A DNA stretch of 64,000 nt from UBA7672 sp038326205 (GTDB lineage Bacteria; Pseudomonadota; Alphaproteobacteria; Caulobacterales; Hyphomonadaceae). The first letter of the stretch is position 1. Every line of letters starts with the position of its first letter. The stretch covers positions 48,066-112,065 of the forward strand of contig JBBQJV010000004.1 in assembly GCA_038326205.1 (NCBI GenBank), in the 5' to 3' direction. Made by a program: the position numbers and the translations under genes. The notes beneath the pieces were generated by a model. That model did no database searches, was not told the DNA's origin, and saw only the letters and a program-made list of their open reading frames with translations. Shown one piece after another: positions 8,538-17,556 of the stretch.

Positions 8538-9248
8538 ATGACCTTCTCTTCCCGCCTCGCCATTGGCGCCGCCGCTTTCGCGCTGATGTTTGGCGCCTGT
8601 GGCCTCAACATCGCCAGCGCCGCGGACCTCAACAAGCCGATCCCGGCCGCTGTGGTCGACGCGCCGAAGGCGAAGGCTGCCACCAGCGAAACCCTCGTGC
8701 TCGCCGGCGGCTGTTTCTGGGGCCAGCAAGGCGTGTTCCAGCATGTGAAGGGCGTGACGCGGGTCGTCGCGGGATATTCCGGCGGCACGAAAGAGACAGC
8801 GACCTACCGTCAGGTGGGCACGGAAACCACCGGCCATGCCGAAGCGGTGGAGATCACGTTCGATCCGCGCGTCGTCTCGGCCGGCGACCTGCTGCAGATC
8901 TTCTTCTCGGTGGCGCATGATCCGACGCAGCTGAACCGGCAGGGACCGGACCGTGGACCGAGCTATCGTTCGGAAATCTTCTACGCGAGCCCGAAGCAGC
9001 AGGAGATCGCGACCTCCTACATCAAGCAGCTGGGCGAAGCGAAACTGTTCTCCGGCCCGATCGTCACCAAGGTGGAAGCGCTGAAAGCGTTTTATCCGGC
9101 GGAGGATTACCATCAGGACTACCTGATTCATAATCCGACCTCGGGCTATATCGTCGTCAACGACCTGCCGAAGGTCGAGAACTTCAAGCGCGTGTGGCCG
9201 GAGATGTATTCCGAGAAGCCGGTGATGATCACGAAGATGGGGTCGTAA
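8538..9248 (+). CDS. msrA: Peptide-methionine (S)-S-oxide reductase, exported, one-cysteine type
   Basis: MsrA reduces the S-epimer of methionine sulfoxide in proteins. The catalytic motif GCFWG is present, followed by GHAEAVE and the conserved HDPTQLNRQG and EDYHQDY segments. The first ~30 residues form a signal sequence. Its cysteine (FGAC) could be a lipobox, so the protein is periplasmic or outer-membrane-attached. After the signal the only cysteine is the catalytic one, so the usual C-terminal resolving cysteines are absent. Reduction must then rely on an external thiol partner. GGGAG precedes ATG 8538. No msrB or msrPQ lies nearby. Confidence 0.93.
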   Translation: MTFSSRLAIGAAAFALMFGACGLNIASAADLNKPIPAAVVDAPKAKAATSETLVLAGGCFWGQQGVFQHVKGVTRVVAGYSGGTKETATYRQVGTETTGHAEAVEITFDPRVVSAGDLLQIFFSVAHDPTQLNRQGPDRGPSYRSEIFYASPKQQEIATSYIKQLGEAKLFSGPIVTKVEALKAFYPAEDYHQDYLIHNPTSGYIVVNDLPKVENFKRVWPEMYSEKPVMITKMGS

Positions 9249-9273
9249 GGTTCGAGCGCGACCGAAAAAAGAA

Positions 9274-9311
9274 CCCCGGGCTCCGATGATGGCGCCCGGG
9301 GATTTTTGTTT
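9274..9311. terminator. Intrinsic terminator between msrA and the convergent aminotransferase gene
   Basis: CCCCGGGC at 9274-9281 pairs perfectly with GCCCGGGG at 9294-9301 around a 12-base loop. ATTTTTGTTT follows on the plus strand, and an A-rich run (9265-9272) precedes it. It can therefore end transcription from both sides, msrA on the plus strand and the aminotransferase gene on the minus strand. Confidence 0.85.
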
Positions 9312-9328
9312 GTGGCGATGCCATCCGC

Positions 9329-10549
9329 CTACTTCTTCAGGTTGCCGCAGAAGCGCTGGATACGGCGGCAGGCCTCTTCGAGCTTTTCGTTCGACGTCGC
9401 ATACGAGATGCGGAAGGCGGGGCTAAGGCCGAACGCGGAGCCGAAGACGACGGCGACTTTTTCTTCTTCGAGAAGGGCTGCCGCGAAGTCTTCGTCATTG
9501 TTGAGCTTCACCCCACCCGCCGTGGTCTTGCCAATGGCGCGGCTGCAATCCGGGTAGACGTAGAAAGCGCCTTCGGGCGTGGGGCAGTTGAGCTCTTCAG
9601 TCTGGTTGAGCATGCCGACGACGAGATCGCGGCGGCCCCGGAATAGCTCCTGGTTCGGCTTGATGAATTTCTGCGTGCCGGCCAGCGCCTCAAGCGCCGC
9701 CCATTGCGAGATGGAGGACGGGTTGGACGTAGTCTGGCTCATGACTTTCGCCATGCCCTTGATGAGCGCTTCGGGTCCGGCGGCGTAGCCGATGCGCCAG
9801 CCGGTCATCGAGTAGGCTTTCGAGACGCCGTTCATGGTGAGCGTGCGTTCGTAGAGACGGGGCTCGACCTGCGCGATGGTCCAGAATTCGAAGCCGTCGA
9901 AAACGAGGTGTTCGTACATGTCATCCGTCAGCACCCAGACATGCGGGTGACGCATTAGGACATCGGCGAGAGCCTGCAGCTCGGCCTTGGTGTAGGCGGC
10001 GCCCGACGGGTTGGACGGGGAGTTGAGGATCAGCCATTTGGTTTTCGAGGTGATCGCACGCTCGAGCGCTTCGGGCTTCAGCTTGTAGTTGTCGGCGGCG
10101 TAGGCGTGGGCGAACACCGGGGTCGCGCCGCAGATCAGCACCATCTCGGGGTAGGACACCCAGTAGGGCGTCGGGATCACGACTTCATCGCCAACGTTCA
10201 GCGTCGCCATGAAGGCGTTGAAGATGACCGGCTTGCCGCCGGGCGAGACGTTCACCTGCGAGGGTTTGTAGTCGAGGCCGTTCTCGCGCTTGAACTTGGC
10301 GCAGATGGCCTCTTTCAGTTCGGGGATGCCGTCGACGTCGGTGTATTTGGTCTTGCCGTCCTGGATCGCCTTGATGGCGGCAGCTTTGATATTGTCGGGC
10401 GTGTCGAAGTCGGGCTCGCCAGCGCCGAGGCCGATGACTTTCTCGCCCTTGGCCTGAAGTTCGCGCGCCTTTTGGCTGACCGCGATGGTGGCGGACGGCT
10501 TGATCCGCTTCAAGGCTTCGGAAACCGGGACGGAGATGGGCGAGGACAT
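9329..10549 (-). CDS. Pyridoxal-phosphate aminotransferase, aspartate-aminotransferase type (class I)
   Basis: The 406-residue protein is a full-length fold-type I aminotransferase of the alphaproteobacterial aspartate/prephenate aminotransferase group. Visible motifs are GAGEPDFDTP near the N-terminus, the substrate-loop NSPSNPSG, the cofactor lysine in the NGVSKAYSMTGWR segment and the C-terminal arginine in AFRISYA. It should transfer amino groups between aspartate (possibly also prephenate) and 2-oxoglutarate in the cytoplasm. It is monocistronic, with a shared terminator downstream. aspC/aatA is the likely symbol but subtype cannot be settled here. Confidence 0.88.
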   Translation of the reverse strand: MSSPISVPVSEALKRIKPSATIAVSQKARELQAKGEKVIGLGAGEPDFDTPDNIKAAAIKAIQDGKTKYTDVDGIPELKEAICAKFKRENGLDYKPSQVNVSPGGKPVIFNAFMATLNVGDEVVIPTPYWVSYPEMVLICGATPVFAHAYAADNYKLKPEALERAITSKTKWLILNSPSNPSGAAYTKAELQALADVLMRHPHVWVLTDDMYEHLVFDGFEFWTIAQVEPRLYERTLTMNGVSKAYSMTGWRIGYAAGPEALIKGMAKVMSQTTSNPSSISQWAALEALAGTQKFIKPNQELFRGRRDLVVGMLNQTEELNCPTPEGAFYVYPDCSRAIGKTTAGGVKLNNDEDFAAALLEEEKVAVVFGSAFGLSPAFRISYATSNEKLEEACRRIQRFCGNLKK

Positions 10550-10807
10550 GCAGGCGACCTTTCCGGGTATTCATGGTCCGGGGCATTTATCGCGCGGCTG
10601 ATACGCCAGTCTGTCATGGGAAAAAAGGCCGAAACGGGCTTCGTGCCCCGGTTTCCCGTCGAATTTACCCGTCAACTGCGAAAGGCGCCTCGCGAAGCGC
10701 CCCGGAATGGCCACATCAGCTGCGTTACTCGGTCAAATTACAGTGGTCTTGATTGTCTAAAGGCCGATCTCATGGCTATTCGGGAAAAAACTTAGGGAGA
10801 CCCTGGA

Positions 10808-12037
10808 ATGAAGCTTCGCACGCTTGGCGCCACTGCCATCGCAGCCCTGTTGGTGGCCATCGCTGCGCCGACACCCATGGCATTCGCGCAAAATGGCGCA
10901 GCGCCGCCTCCGGTCACGAAACAGATCGTCGGTCCCCTGAACGATGCGCGCAACGCCATCATCGGGAAGGACTGGGCGACCGCCACGACGAAGCTTGCGG
11001 AGGCCTCCAGAGGCGCCAAGACCCCGGACGACTACAATGCGATCAACCGGCTCAAGGTCGCGATGACGGTCGAGAACAAGGACGGCAAGACGCAGCTTGA
11101 GGCGATGAACGCCTTACTCGCCTCGCCCGGCGCCCTGACGCCCGAAGAGACGAAGCAGTACAGGGGCGCGCTCCAGAAGGTTTATCTCGATCTTGGCGAC
11201 GCGACCAACGCGCTGAAAGTCTACCGTGCCTATATCGATCAATACGGCGGTACGCCGGACAACCTGATCGCCATCGCCAATGACTCCTCGAAGGCTGACG
11301 ATTATGCGACGGCCGTCGTGTATGCCGAAAAGGCAATCGCCGCATCGCCGACGACCGCGCCGGAAAGCTGGTACAGGCTTTATATGCGCTCGCTACAGTC
11401 GGCGGGTCAGGAAGAAAAGTACTACACCGTCATGGAATCGGTGGTGTTGAAATACCCGAAGGAAGAATACTGGCGCATTCTGCTCGGCCGCGCACAGAAA
11501 GAGCCGAAATTCTCCAACGACATGTATCTTGACCTTTATCGCGCTCTGCAGGAATCAGGTGCGAAGCTGACCCCGCAGGAACGCAGCAAGGCTGCGGATG
11601 AAGCGCTACGTCGCGGCCTGCCGGGTGAAGCGCTGTCGCTGCTCGAATCGGCGAACGCGCGTGGCGAAGTCACTTCGGATTTCGACAAGAATACCCTCGC
11701 GACGGCGCGGTCGCAATCCACGAGCGACAGAGCCGCGCTGGCGAAAGACACCAAGGACGCCCTGGCCAAGGGCAGCGCAAAAGACCTCGCCCTCAACGGC
11801 GAAGCGCAGCTCAGCTATGGCGACAACGCCAAGGCTGTCGAAGTGCTGAAGGCTGCGATCGCCAAGGGCATCACCGATCCAGCTGAACTAGCGGCGACGC
11901 AGCTGCATCTCGGCATAGCGCAATATCGCGCTGGCGATGCAGCGGGCGCTAAGGCCACGTGGGCCGAGGTGAAGAGCGACGATGGCGCCGGCATGCTGGC
12001 ACGCAATTGGGCGGTCATCGTGGACGCCAACGTTTAG
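10808..12037 (+). CDS. Exported helical-repeat (TPR-like) protein, hypothetical
   Basis: The 409-residue product has a clear signal peptide (residues 1-29, ending AFAQN). The rest is Ala-rich and helical with repeating pairs of helices (for example ALKVYRAYIDQYG, and the C-terminal LHLGIAQYRAGDAAGAK), typical of tetratricopeptide repeats. It probably acts as a periplasmic scaffold; no catalytic motif is seen. An AGGGAG ribosome site precedes ATG 10808 and a strong terminator follows at 12064, so it is transcribed alone. The intergenic region 10550-10807 is not coding. Confidence 0.7.
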   Translation: MKLRTLGATAIAALLVAIAAPTPMAFAQNGAAPPPVTKQIVGPLNDARNAIIGKDWATATTKLAEASRGAKTPDDYNAINRLKVAMTVENKDGKTQLEAMNALLASPGALTPEETKQYRGALQKVYLDLGDATNALKVYRAYIDQYGGTPDNLIAIANDSSKADDYATAVVYAEKAIAASPTTAPESWYRLYMRSLQSAGQEEKYYTVMESVVLKYPKEEYWRILLGRAQKEPKFSNDMYLDLYRALQESGAKLTPQERSKAADEALRRGLPGEALSLLESANARGEVTSDFDKNTLATARSQSTSDRAALAKDTKDALAKGSAKDLALNGEAQLSYGDNAKAVEVLKAAIAKGITDPAELAATQLHLGIAQYRAGDAAGAKATWAEVKSDDGAGMLARNWAVIVDANV

Positions 12038-12063
12038 GTTTTGGATCGCACTGTACTGCAAAT

Positions 12064-12094
12064 CGCCGCCTCGATTGCTCGGGGCGGCGTTTTT
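12064..12094 (+). terminator. Intrinsic terminator after the exported TPR-like gene
   Basis: CGCCGCC (12064-12070) pairs with GGCGGCG (12083-12089) and is followed at once by TTTTT (12090-12094), 26 bases after the stop at 12037. The convergent prolyl oligopeptidase gene ends only 19 bases beyond. Confidence 0.85.
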
Positions 12095-12112
12095 GTTCGT
12101 ACGATTTGCAAC

Positions 12113-14359
12113 CTACTCGCCGAGGCCAAGCTGACGGGCGAGATAGACATAGTGGCGGGCCCAGCGTTGCGAGTTCAGGAGCGGATCTGAATCGTTGGAG
12201 TGACCGCCATTGGTTTCCTCGTAATAGAGGACCGGGTGGCCGGTTGCCTGCAGGCGCGCGACAAATTTGCGGGCATGTCCAGGGTGAACGCGATCGTCGC
12301 GCGTGTTGGTGGTGACATAGACTTCCGGATACTTCGCGTCGGGCTGGATGTTCTGGTAGCCGGAATAAGCGGCGATCCATTTAGCTTCTTCGGGAACGCG
12401 CGGGTCGCCGTATTCGCCCATCCATGACGCGCCGGGTGGCAGCTCGTGATAACGCAGCATATCGACCAACGGGCTTTCGATCACCGCGCCGCCGATGAGT
12501 TCGGGGTGCTGGGTAAGCGTAACCGAGGTGAGCACGCCGCCATTCGAGCGGCCATAAATGCCAAGGTTCCTGGCCGAGGTGATACGGCGGGCCGCGAGGT
12601 CTGCAGCGACGGCTGCGAAGTCGTCGAAGGCGCGCTGGCGATTGCCCTTCAGCGCGGCCTGATGCCAGGCTGGGCCGAACTCACCACCACCACGGATATT
12701 CGCGATGACGTAAGCGCCGCCGCGTTCGAGCCAGAGCTTGCCGAGCTCGGGCTTGTAGACGGGAGGGTAGGACACTTGAAAGCCGCCATAGCCGAACATC
12801 ATGGTGGCTGTCTTGGCCGTGAGCTCGCCCTTCGGGCGGACGACGAAGTACGGGATTTTCGTGCCGTCTTTTGACGTGGCTTCGAACTGTTCGACGATGT
12901 CGTTGGAGGCGTCGAATTTGGCGGGGGCCTCTTTCACCTTGTCGGATGTGAGGGCTGCAATATTGGCGAGGTTGAGTGTGGACGGCGTGAGAAAGCCTTC
13001 GTAGGAGAAGAAAACTTTCTCCTGGCTACGCGAGGCGGAGCCAAGATGGATGGCGACATTCTCTGGCGCCTGAAGCGGGTTTTGCCGCCAGCCGCCAAAT
13101 TCGCCCTTGTCGGTGAGCACCACGATGCGGCCACGCACATTGTCGTAGATTTCGGCGACGATCCGTTCGTCGAAGACGCGCGCATCCTCGATCGACTGGC
13201 GCGCGGTCGGCTCGATTATGGAGAGATCGCCATTGGTTAGCACGATGCCGACGCCCGGAGGGGGCGGCAGGAGCATGCGCATCGGAACTGACATCAGCGT
13301 GCCGGACTTGAAGTCCTGCTCGTTGATGCGCCAGTTCTCCTCAAGAGTGAAGACAAGACGCGGAGCGGGACCACCAACCCGACCGAGCATGCCGCGGAGG
13401 GTGGAGCGTTCGGGCAGGTTCAGCTTTTGCGGTATCGCCGACGTGATGTCGTAGACTTCCTGCCGGAAGGTATCGAGCGGGCGCGTGGCGAGGGTGGCGA
13501 GAACCGCGCCGTTGCTGTCGCGCATGACGCGAGGGCTGACACCGTAGCCGCCATCCTTTGCGGAGCCGCGATAAACCTCCTGCGCGTCGGCAAGCTTCTG
13601 GCCACGCTTCAGCGACTTGATAATGTAGGGATAACCGCTTTCGGTGAGCGAGCCGGCGCCGAAATCGGTGGCCACGAGGAGCGTATCCTTGTCGAACCAT
13701 TCGATGCGATGCTTGCCCTCTGGAATGTTGAAGCCCTTGGCGACGAAGGCCTTCTTCGCGACATCAAATTCGCGAACGGCAACGGCGTCCTTGCCGCCAT
13801 CGGACAGGTTGATGAGGCAGACGTTTTCCTCGGGCGCAAGACAAACAGCGCCCTTCCAGATCCAGTTGGCCTTCTCGCGCTTCGACAGAGCGTCGATGTC
13901 GAGGGTGGTGGTCCATTTCGGCGCAGCCGAGCGGTAGCTGTCGAGCGTTGTCTCGCGCCAGAGGCCGCGCACGTTCTTGGCGTCCTGCCAAAAGTTGCGG
14001 ATACCAGCGCCCTCGAAGGCGGGCGCGGGCGTTCGGTCCTGCGCGGTGAGGATGGCGAGCGCCTCCTTGCGGAAGGGCTCGTAACGGGCATCGGACTTTA
14101 AGACAGTCTCGGTGCGGGCGTTCTGTTCCTTGACCCAATCGAGGGAGCGGGCCCCCAATACATCTTCCAGCCAGAGAAAATCGTCGGCGGCGTTCACGGC
14201 CTGTGGCGACAGGTTTTTCGGCATGAAGGGCTTATCGCCAGTGGCGGTTGCTGCAGGGGTTAGCGCGGACGCAGACATCGGCTCGGCCTGTTCGGCGGGC
14301 GCACTGCTGCACGCGGCAAGCAGCGTCATCGCCGCCGCGACGTAACCAAGCTTACGCAT
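12113..14359 (-). CDS. Prolyl oligopeptidase family serine peptidase (S9A), lipoprotein
   Basis: From ATG 14359, which has an excellent GGAGGAT ribosome site, the 748-residue product begins with a lipoprotein signal (LLAACSSAP). A longer frame upstream to 14587 is out of character and unlikely. The N-terminal region contains the family segment FLWLEDV and is followed by a beta-propeller. The C-terminal hydrolase domain shows the nucleophile Ser in GRSNGG, the Asp region NTRDDRVHP and the catalytic His in GGHSND. The enzyme should cleave proline-containing peptides in the periplasm. It is transcribed divergently from the VIT/vWA gene at 14561, so both promoters lie within 14360-14560. Confidence 0.88.
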   Translation of the reverse strand: MRKLGYVAAAMTLLAACSSAPAEQAEPMSASALTPAATATGDKPFMPKNLSPQAVNAADDFLWLEDVLGARSLDWVKEQNARTETVLKSDARYEPFRKEALAILTAQDRTPAPAFEGAGIRNFWQDAKNVRGLWRETTLDSYRSAAPKWTTTLDIDALSKREKANWIWKGAVCLAPEENVCLINLSDGGKDAVAVREFDVAKKAFVAKGFNIPEGKHRIEWFDKDTLLVATDFGAGSLTESGYPYIIKSLKRGQKLADAQEVYRGSAKDGGYGVSPRVMRDSNGAVLATLATRPLDTFRQEVYDITSAIPQKLNLPERSTLRGMLGRVGGPAPRLVFTLEENWRINEQDFKSGTLMSVPMRMLLPPPPGVGIVLTNGDLSIIEPTARQSIEDARVFDERIVAEIYDNVRGRIVVLTDKGEFGGWRQNPLQAPENVAIHLGSASRSQEKVFFSYEGFLTPSTLNLANIAALTSDKVKEAPAKFDASNDIVEQFEATSKDGTKIPYFVVRPKGELTAKTATMMFGYGGFQVSYPPVYKPELGKLWLERGGAYVIANIRGGGEFGPAWHQAALKGNRQRAFDDFAAVAADLAARRITSARNLGIYGRSNGGVLTSVTLTQHPELIGGAVIESPLVDMLRYHELPPGASWMGEYGDPRVPEEAKWIAAYSGYQNIQPDAKYPEVYVTTNTRDDRVHPGHARKFVARLQATGHPVLYYEETNGGHSNDSDPLLNSQRWARHYVYLARQLGLGE

Positions 14360-14560
14360 AGATCCTCCAGACCTGTTCAGCCGCACAAAGACGTTCTGTC
14401 CTGCCCTACCCTTAACGCATCGCGCGCCCTCGCCACAATTCCAACGTTCGCGCCGCGTCGCCGCCGCACTCGCCGCTGCATCGTCATCGATCAAGCAAAC
14501 CACCGACGTGCTCACATTGTTGTGTGGGGTTCCGAAGGGCTGGGACGCCGGAGGGAACAG

Positions 14561-16858
14561 ATGATCACGCCAAAAACAGGAAAACACGGCACGCGCCCTA
14601 CGATGGCGGCCGCGCTGCTTGCCGCCACATGCCTTTCACCCGCCTTCATGACGTCAGCCGCGTTCGCACAGGACAGGGTCCCGCGAGACGGGACAATCAG
14701 CAAGGTAGAGGTGTCTTCCGGCTCTCTCCTTCTCCAGTCGGCCACGCCCGGCCGTTATGTCGAGGCGCCGCTGGTTGCTGCTGACGTGAAAATGGATATC
14801 GCGGGACCGATCATCCGAACACGGCTGACACAGCGTTTCACCAACCCGACCGACAAGTGGGTCGAGGGCGTCTATGCCTTCCCGCTGCCGGAAGATGCAG
14901 CGGTCGACACGCTGAAGATCGTGATCGGTGATCGCTTCATCGAAGGCGATATCAAGGAGCGCAAGGAAGCGCGCATCATGTATGCGGAAGCCGCCGCCAA
15001 CGGACCGCGCGCGGGTCTGGTGGAAGAAGAGCGTCCGAACCTGTTCACGACATCACTGGCCAATATCGGGCCGGGCGAGACGGTGGCGATCCAGATCGAG
15101 TATCAGGACAAGGCGCGCCTTGATAATGGTGTGTGGTCAACGCGCTTTCCGCTGGTAATCGCGCCGCGCTACAGCCCCAAAGCCAGCTATGGCCTGACGG
15201 CTGATCGCACCAATCGCACGATCGGCGTGAGCGACCCCGTGCCAGATCGCGACCGTATCACGCCGCCCGTCCTGCACCCTGCGCATGAACCTTCGGGCGC
15301 GGAGGGGCTTCGCCTGCCCGTGAATTTCGATATCTCGCTGGAGGCCGGCATTCCGATTGCCGACATTTCCTCGCAGACACACGGACTGAGAGTCACGCGC
15401 GATGATAAGGACAGCGCGCACATTTCGCTCAAGGATGGCGAGGTTCCGGCGGACCGCGACTTCGTGCTGAGCTGGAAGCCAGAGCCAGCGAAAGCGCCGA
15501 CCGCCAGCCTGTTCCGCGAAGAACGCAATGGCCAGGACTACCTGCTCGCCGTGGTGAACCCTCCCGCCATGCGCGTCGATGCGATGCGTCGCGACCGGGA
15601 GACCATTTTCGTGATCGACAACTCCGGCTCTATGGGCGGCGAGAGCATGGATCAGGCCAAGAAAGGCCTACTGCTGGCGCTGGATCACCTGCAGCCATCG
15701 GACGAGTTCAACGTGATCCGCTTCGACGACACGATGGATCAGCTGTTCGCGATGGCTGTTCCGGCAAACGCGCAGAACCTTGCTCGCGCCAGGCGCTTCG
15801 TTGGAAATCTCGAAGCCAACGGCGGCACGGAGATGCTGCCGGCATTGAAGGCGGCGCTGGTTGATCGCGATAGCGCAAATAAGGACGAAGTGCGCCAGAT
15901 CGTGTTCATCACCGACGGCTCGATCGGCAATGAGGAAGAGCTGTTCGCCGCCATCCATGATGGTCTCGGGCGTTCGCGTCTGTTTACGGTCGGCATCGGG
16001 TCTGCGCCCAACGCCTACTTCATGACGCGCGCGGCGCGGCAGGGACGCGGCACGTTCACCTATATGGATGACGTGTCCAAGGTGGCGGAGCAGTCGGCCA
16101 AACTTTTCGCGGCGCTGGAAAATCCCATGATGACTGACCTGGAGGTCAAGCTGCCTTCGGGCGCGGCGGATGCCTATCCCTCGCCTCTCCCTGATCTTTA
16201 TGCGGGCGAGCCGGTGACGCTGGTGCTGCGCGCAAAAGACTTGAAGGGTGATCTCACCATTTCAGGCAAGCTCAATGGCGCGGGGTGGAGCCAGACATTC
16301 GCGTTGGCGGATGCGGCACAGTCGAAAGGCGTGTCGCAGCTGTGGGCGCGCGCGAAGATCGCGGGCTTCGAGGAGAGCCGCTTTTCTGGCATGGGCGAGG
16401 ATGAGGTCGACAAGGGCGTTCTCAAGACCGCGCTCGACTTCCATCTTGTCTCGCGTCTCACTAGTCTTGTGGCGCTCGACAAGACGCCAGTGCGGCCGGA
16501 GGGCGAACGGCTCGATACGCGCCAGATCGCCAGCATGCTGCCGAAGGGTTGGGAGTTCGGAAGCGTGTTCGGGCCGCAAGCCGAAGCGCGCGCCCTGCGC
16601 TTCGATCGTCTGCCTGACGCGGTGATGCAGAGGATTAACGCGCGCCCGGCCAAGGAAAAACCTGCGGATGAAAAGACGCTGGCCCTGCCGCGGACAGCGA
16701 GCGGCTGGGAAATAATGTTCGCCTTCGGTCTTTCACTGATGCTGTTCGGCGCCGCCCTCCTGCGCCATGGACGTCCTGTGCTCCGCCTTCGGGGATCGGC
16801 TCTGACAACCGATGACAGGCAGGAGCGCCCAACGTCCACGCGGGAGGAAGCGCGCTAG
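14561..16858 (+). CDS. VIT and von Willebrand A domain protein, sortase substrate
   Basis: From ATG 14561 (GGAGG at 14550-14554) the product is 765 residues. A signal peptide (to about residue 37) is followed by a vault-protein inter-alpha-trypsin (VIT) domain (about 45-170). A von Willebrand A domain follows with an intact metal-binding MIDAS motif, DNSGS, near residue 350. The C-terminus is a classic sorting signal: LPRTA at about residues 709-713, a hydrophobic helix, then a basic stretch (RHGRPVLRLR). This is the architecture known as the marine proteobacterial sortase target protein. The partner sortase is the next gene. It is probably anchored in or exposed at the cell envelope and binds protein ligands. 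Confidence 0.92.
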   Translation: MITPKTGKHGTRPTMAAALLAATCLSPAFMTSAAFAQDRVPRDGTISKVEVSSGSLLLQSATPGRYVEAPLVAADVKMDIAGPIIRTRLTQRFTNPTDKWVEGVYAFPLPEDAAVDTLKIVIGDRFIEGDIKERKEARIMYAEAAANGPRAGLVEEERPNLFTTSLANIGPGETVAIQIEYQDKARLDNGVWSTRFPLVIAPRYSPKASYGLTADRTNRTIGVSDPVPDRDRITPPVLHPAHEPSGAEGLRLPVNFDISLEAGIPIADISSQTHGLRVTRDDKDSAHISLKDGEVPADRDFVLSWKPEPAKAPTASLFREERNGQDYLLAVVNPPAMRVDAMRRDRETIFVIDNSGSMGGESMDQAKKGLLLALDHLQPSDEFNVIRFDDTMDQLFAMAVPANAQNLARARRFVGNLEANGGTEMLPALKAALVDRDSANKDEVRQIVFITDGSIGNEEELFAAIHDGLGRSRLFTVGIGSAPNAYFMTRAARQGRGTFTYMDDVSKVAEQSAKLFAALENPMMTDLEVKLPSGAADAYPSPLPDLYAGEPVTLVLRAKDLKGDLTISGKLNGAGWSQTFALADAAQSKGVSQLWARAKIAGFEESRFSGMGEDEVDKGVLKTALDFHLVSRLTSLVALDKTPVRPEGERLDTRQIASMLPKGWEFGSVFGPQAEARALRFDRLPDAVMQRINARPAKEKPADEKTLALPRTASGWEIMFAFGLSLMLFGAALLRHGRPVLRLRGSALTTDDRQERPTSTREEAR

Positions 16859-16865
16859 CCGGCGG

Positions 16866-16902
16866 CCCGCCCTCCCGTTCGACCCACCGACGGGAGGGCG
16901 GG
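16866..16902 (+). terminator. Perfect 13-bp hairpin between sortase target and sortase genes
   Basis: CCCGCCCTCCCGT (16866-16878) pairs perfectly with ACGGGAGGGCGGG (16890-16902) around an 11-base loop, starting 7 bases after the target gene's stop. The T tract behind it is weak (TTGGCCTTT), with a T6 run further on (16927-16932). It may be a partial terminator or an mRNA-stabilising stem that sets less sortase than target. Confidence 0.6.
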
Positions 16903-16944
16903 TTGGCCTTTACTCTGGAGACCTGGTTTTTTGGAGACTTGGAC

Positions 16945-17556
16945 GTGATCTCGACGCGCACACTTTCCGCAACCGCAATCCTGACTGCAGGCGCGCTCAT
17001 TGCCGCGCAGGCTGCCTTCATCCCGGCCAAGGCGCAGGTCGCCCAGGTACTCATGGAGTCAGCCTGGGAGCATCAGCTCTCAACCGGCGATCCCGCGCGT
17101 CCCTGGCCGTGGGCCGACTTCACGCCTGCGGCCAGGATCAGTTTTCCCGCACAGAACCGGAGCGTGCTCGCGCTGAGCGATGCGGCGGGTGAGAGTCTCG
17201 CGTTCGGGCCGACGCTGATGGCAGCTTCAGTTGCGCCCGGTGAGCGCGGCGTCGCGGTGTTTGCGGCGCATCGCGACACGCACTTTGCGTTTCTGGATCA
17301 GGTAAAGCCCGGCGACGCCATCCGCGTCGAAACGCCGGGCGGGGCGCGCACATTCCGCGTTATCGGATCGGAAGTCGTGCGCTGGGATCAGTCGGGCATC
17401 GTCGCGCACGACGGCGGCCGCCCACGCATCGCGCTGGTGACGTGCTGGCCGCTGGGCGCAAAGACGTCGGGCCCGATGCGTTATGTGGTGTGGGCCGAGC
17501 TGGACGACACTAACTCTTCGGAACCACTTTCAGACGCCATGCCGTCTCGGGCTTGA
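16945..17556 (+). CDS. Class GN (marine proteobacterial) sortase
   Basis: Sortases cut a sorting signal and transfer the protein to a new amine. From GTG 16945 (GGAG at 16933-16936) the enzyme is 203 residues; an earlier in-frame TTG at 16903 lies in the hairpin and is unlikely. An N-terminal hydrophobic segment (about residues 7-26) anchors it. The catalytic His is in AAHRDTH (His109), the Cys in LVTCWP (Cys167) and the Arg in GPMRY (Arg179). The sole obvious substrate is the LPRTA protein upstream. Its 3' end overlaps the convergent M16 gene by 47 bases. Confidence 0.92.
   Translation: MISTRTLSATAILTAGALIAAQAAFIPAKAQVAQVLMESAWEHQLSTGDPARPWPWADFTPAARISFPAQNRSVLALSDAAGESLAFGPTLMAASVAPGERGVAVFAAHRDTHFAFLDQVKPGDAIRVETPGGARTFRVIGSEVVRWDQSGIVAHDGGRPRIALVTCWPLGAKTSGPMRYVVWAELDDTNSSEPLSDAMPSRA

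Noticed and set aside
12113..14587. Longer N-terminus for the prolyl oligopeptidase (start at 14587)
   Set aside because: ATG 14359 has a strong ribosome site and begins a proper lipoprotein signal; the extra 76 residues are not protein-like.
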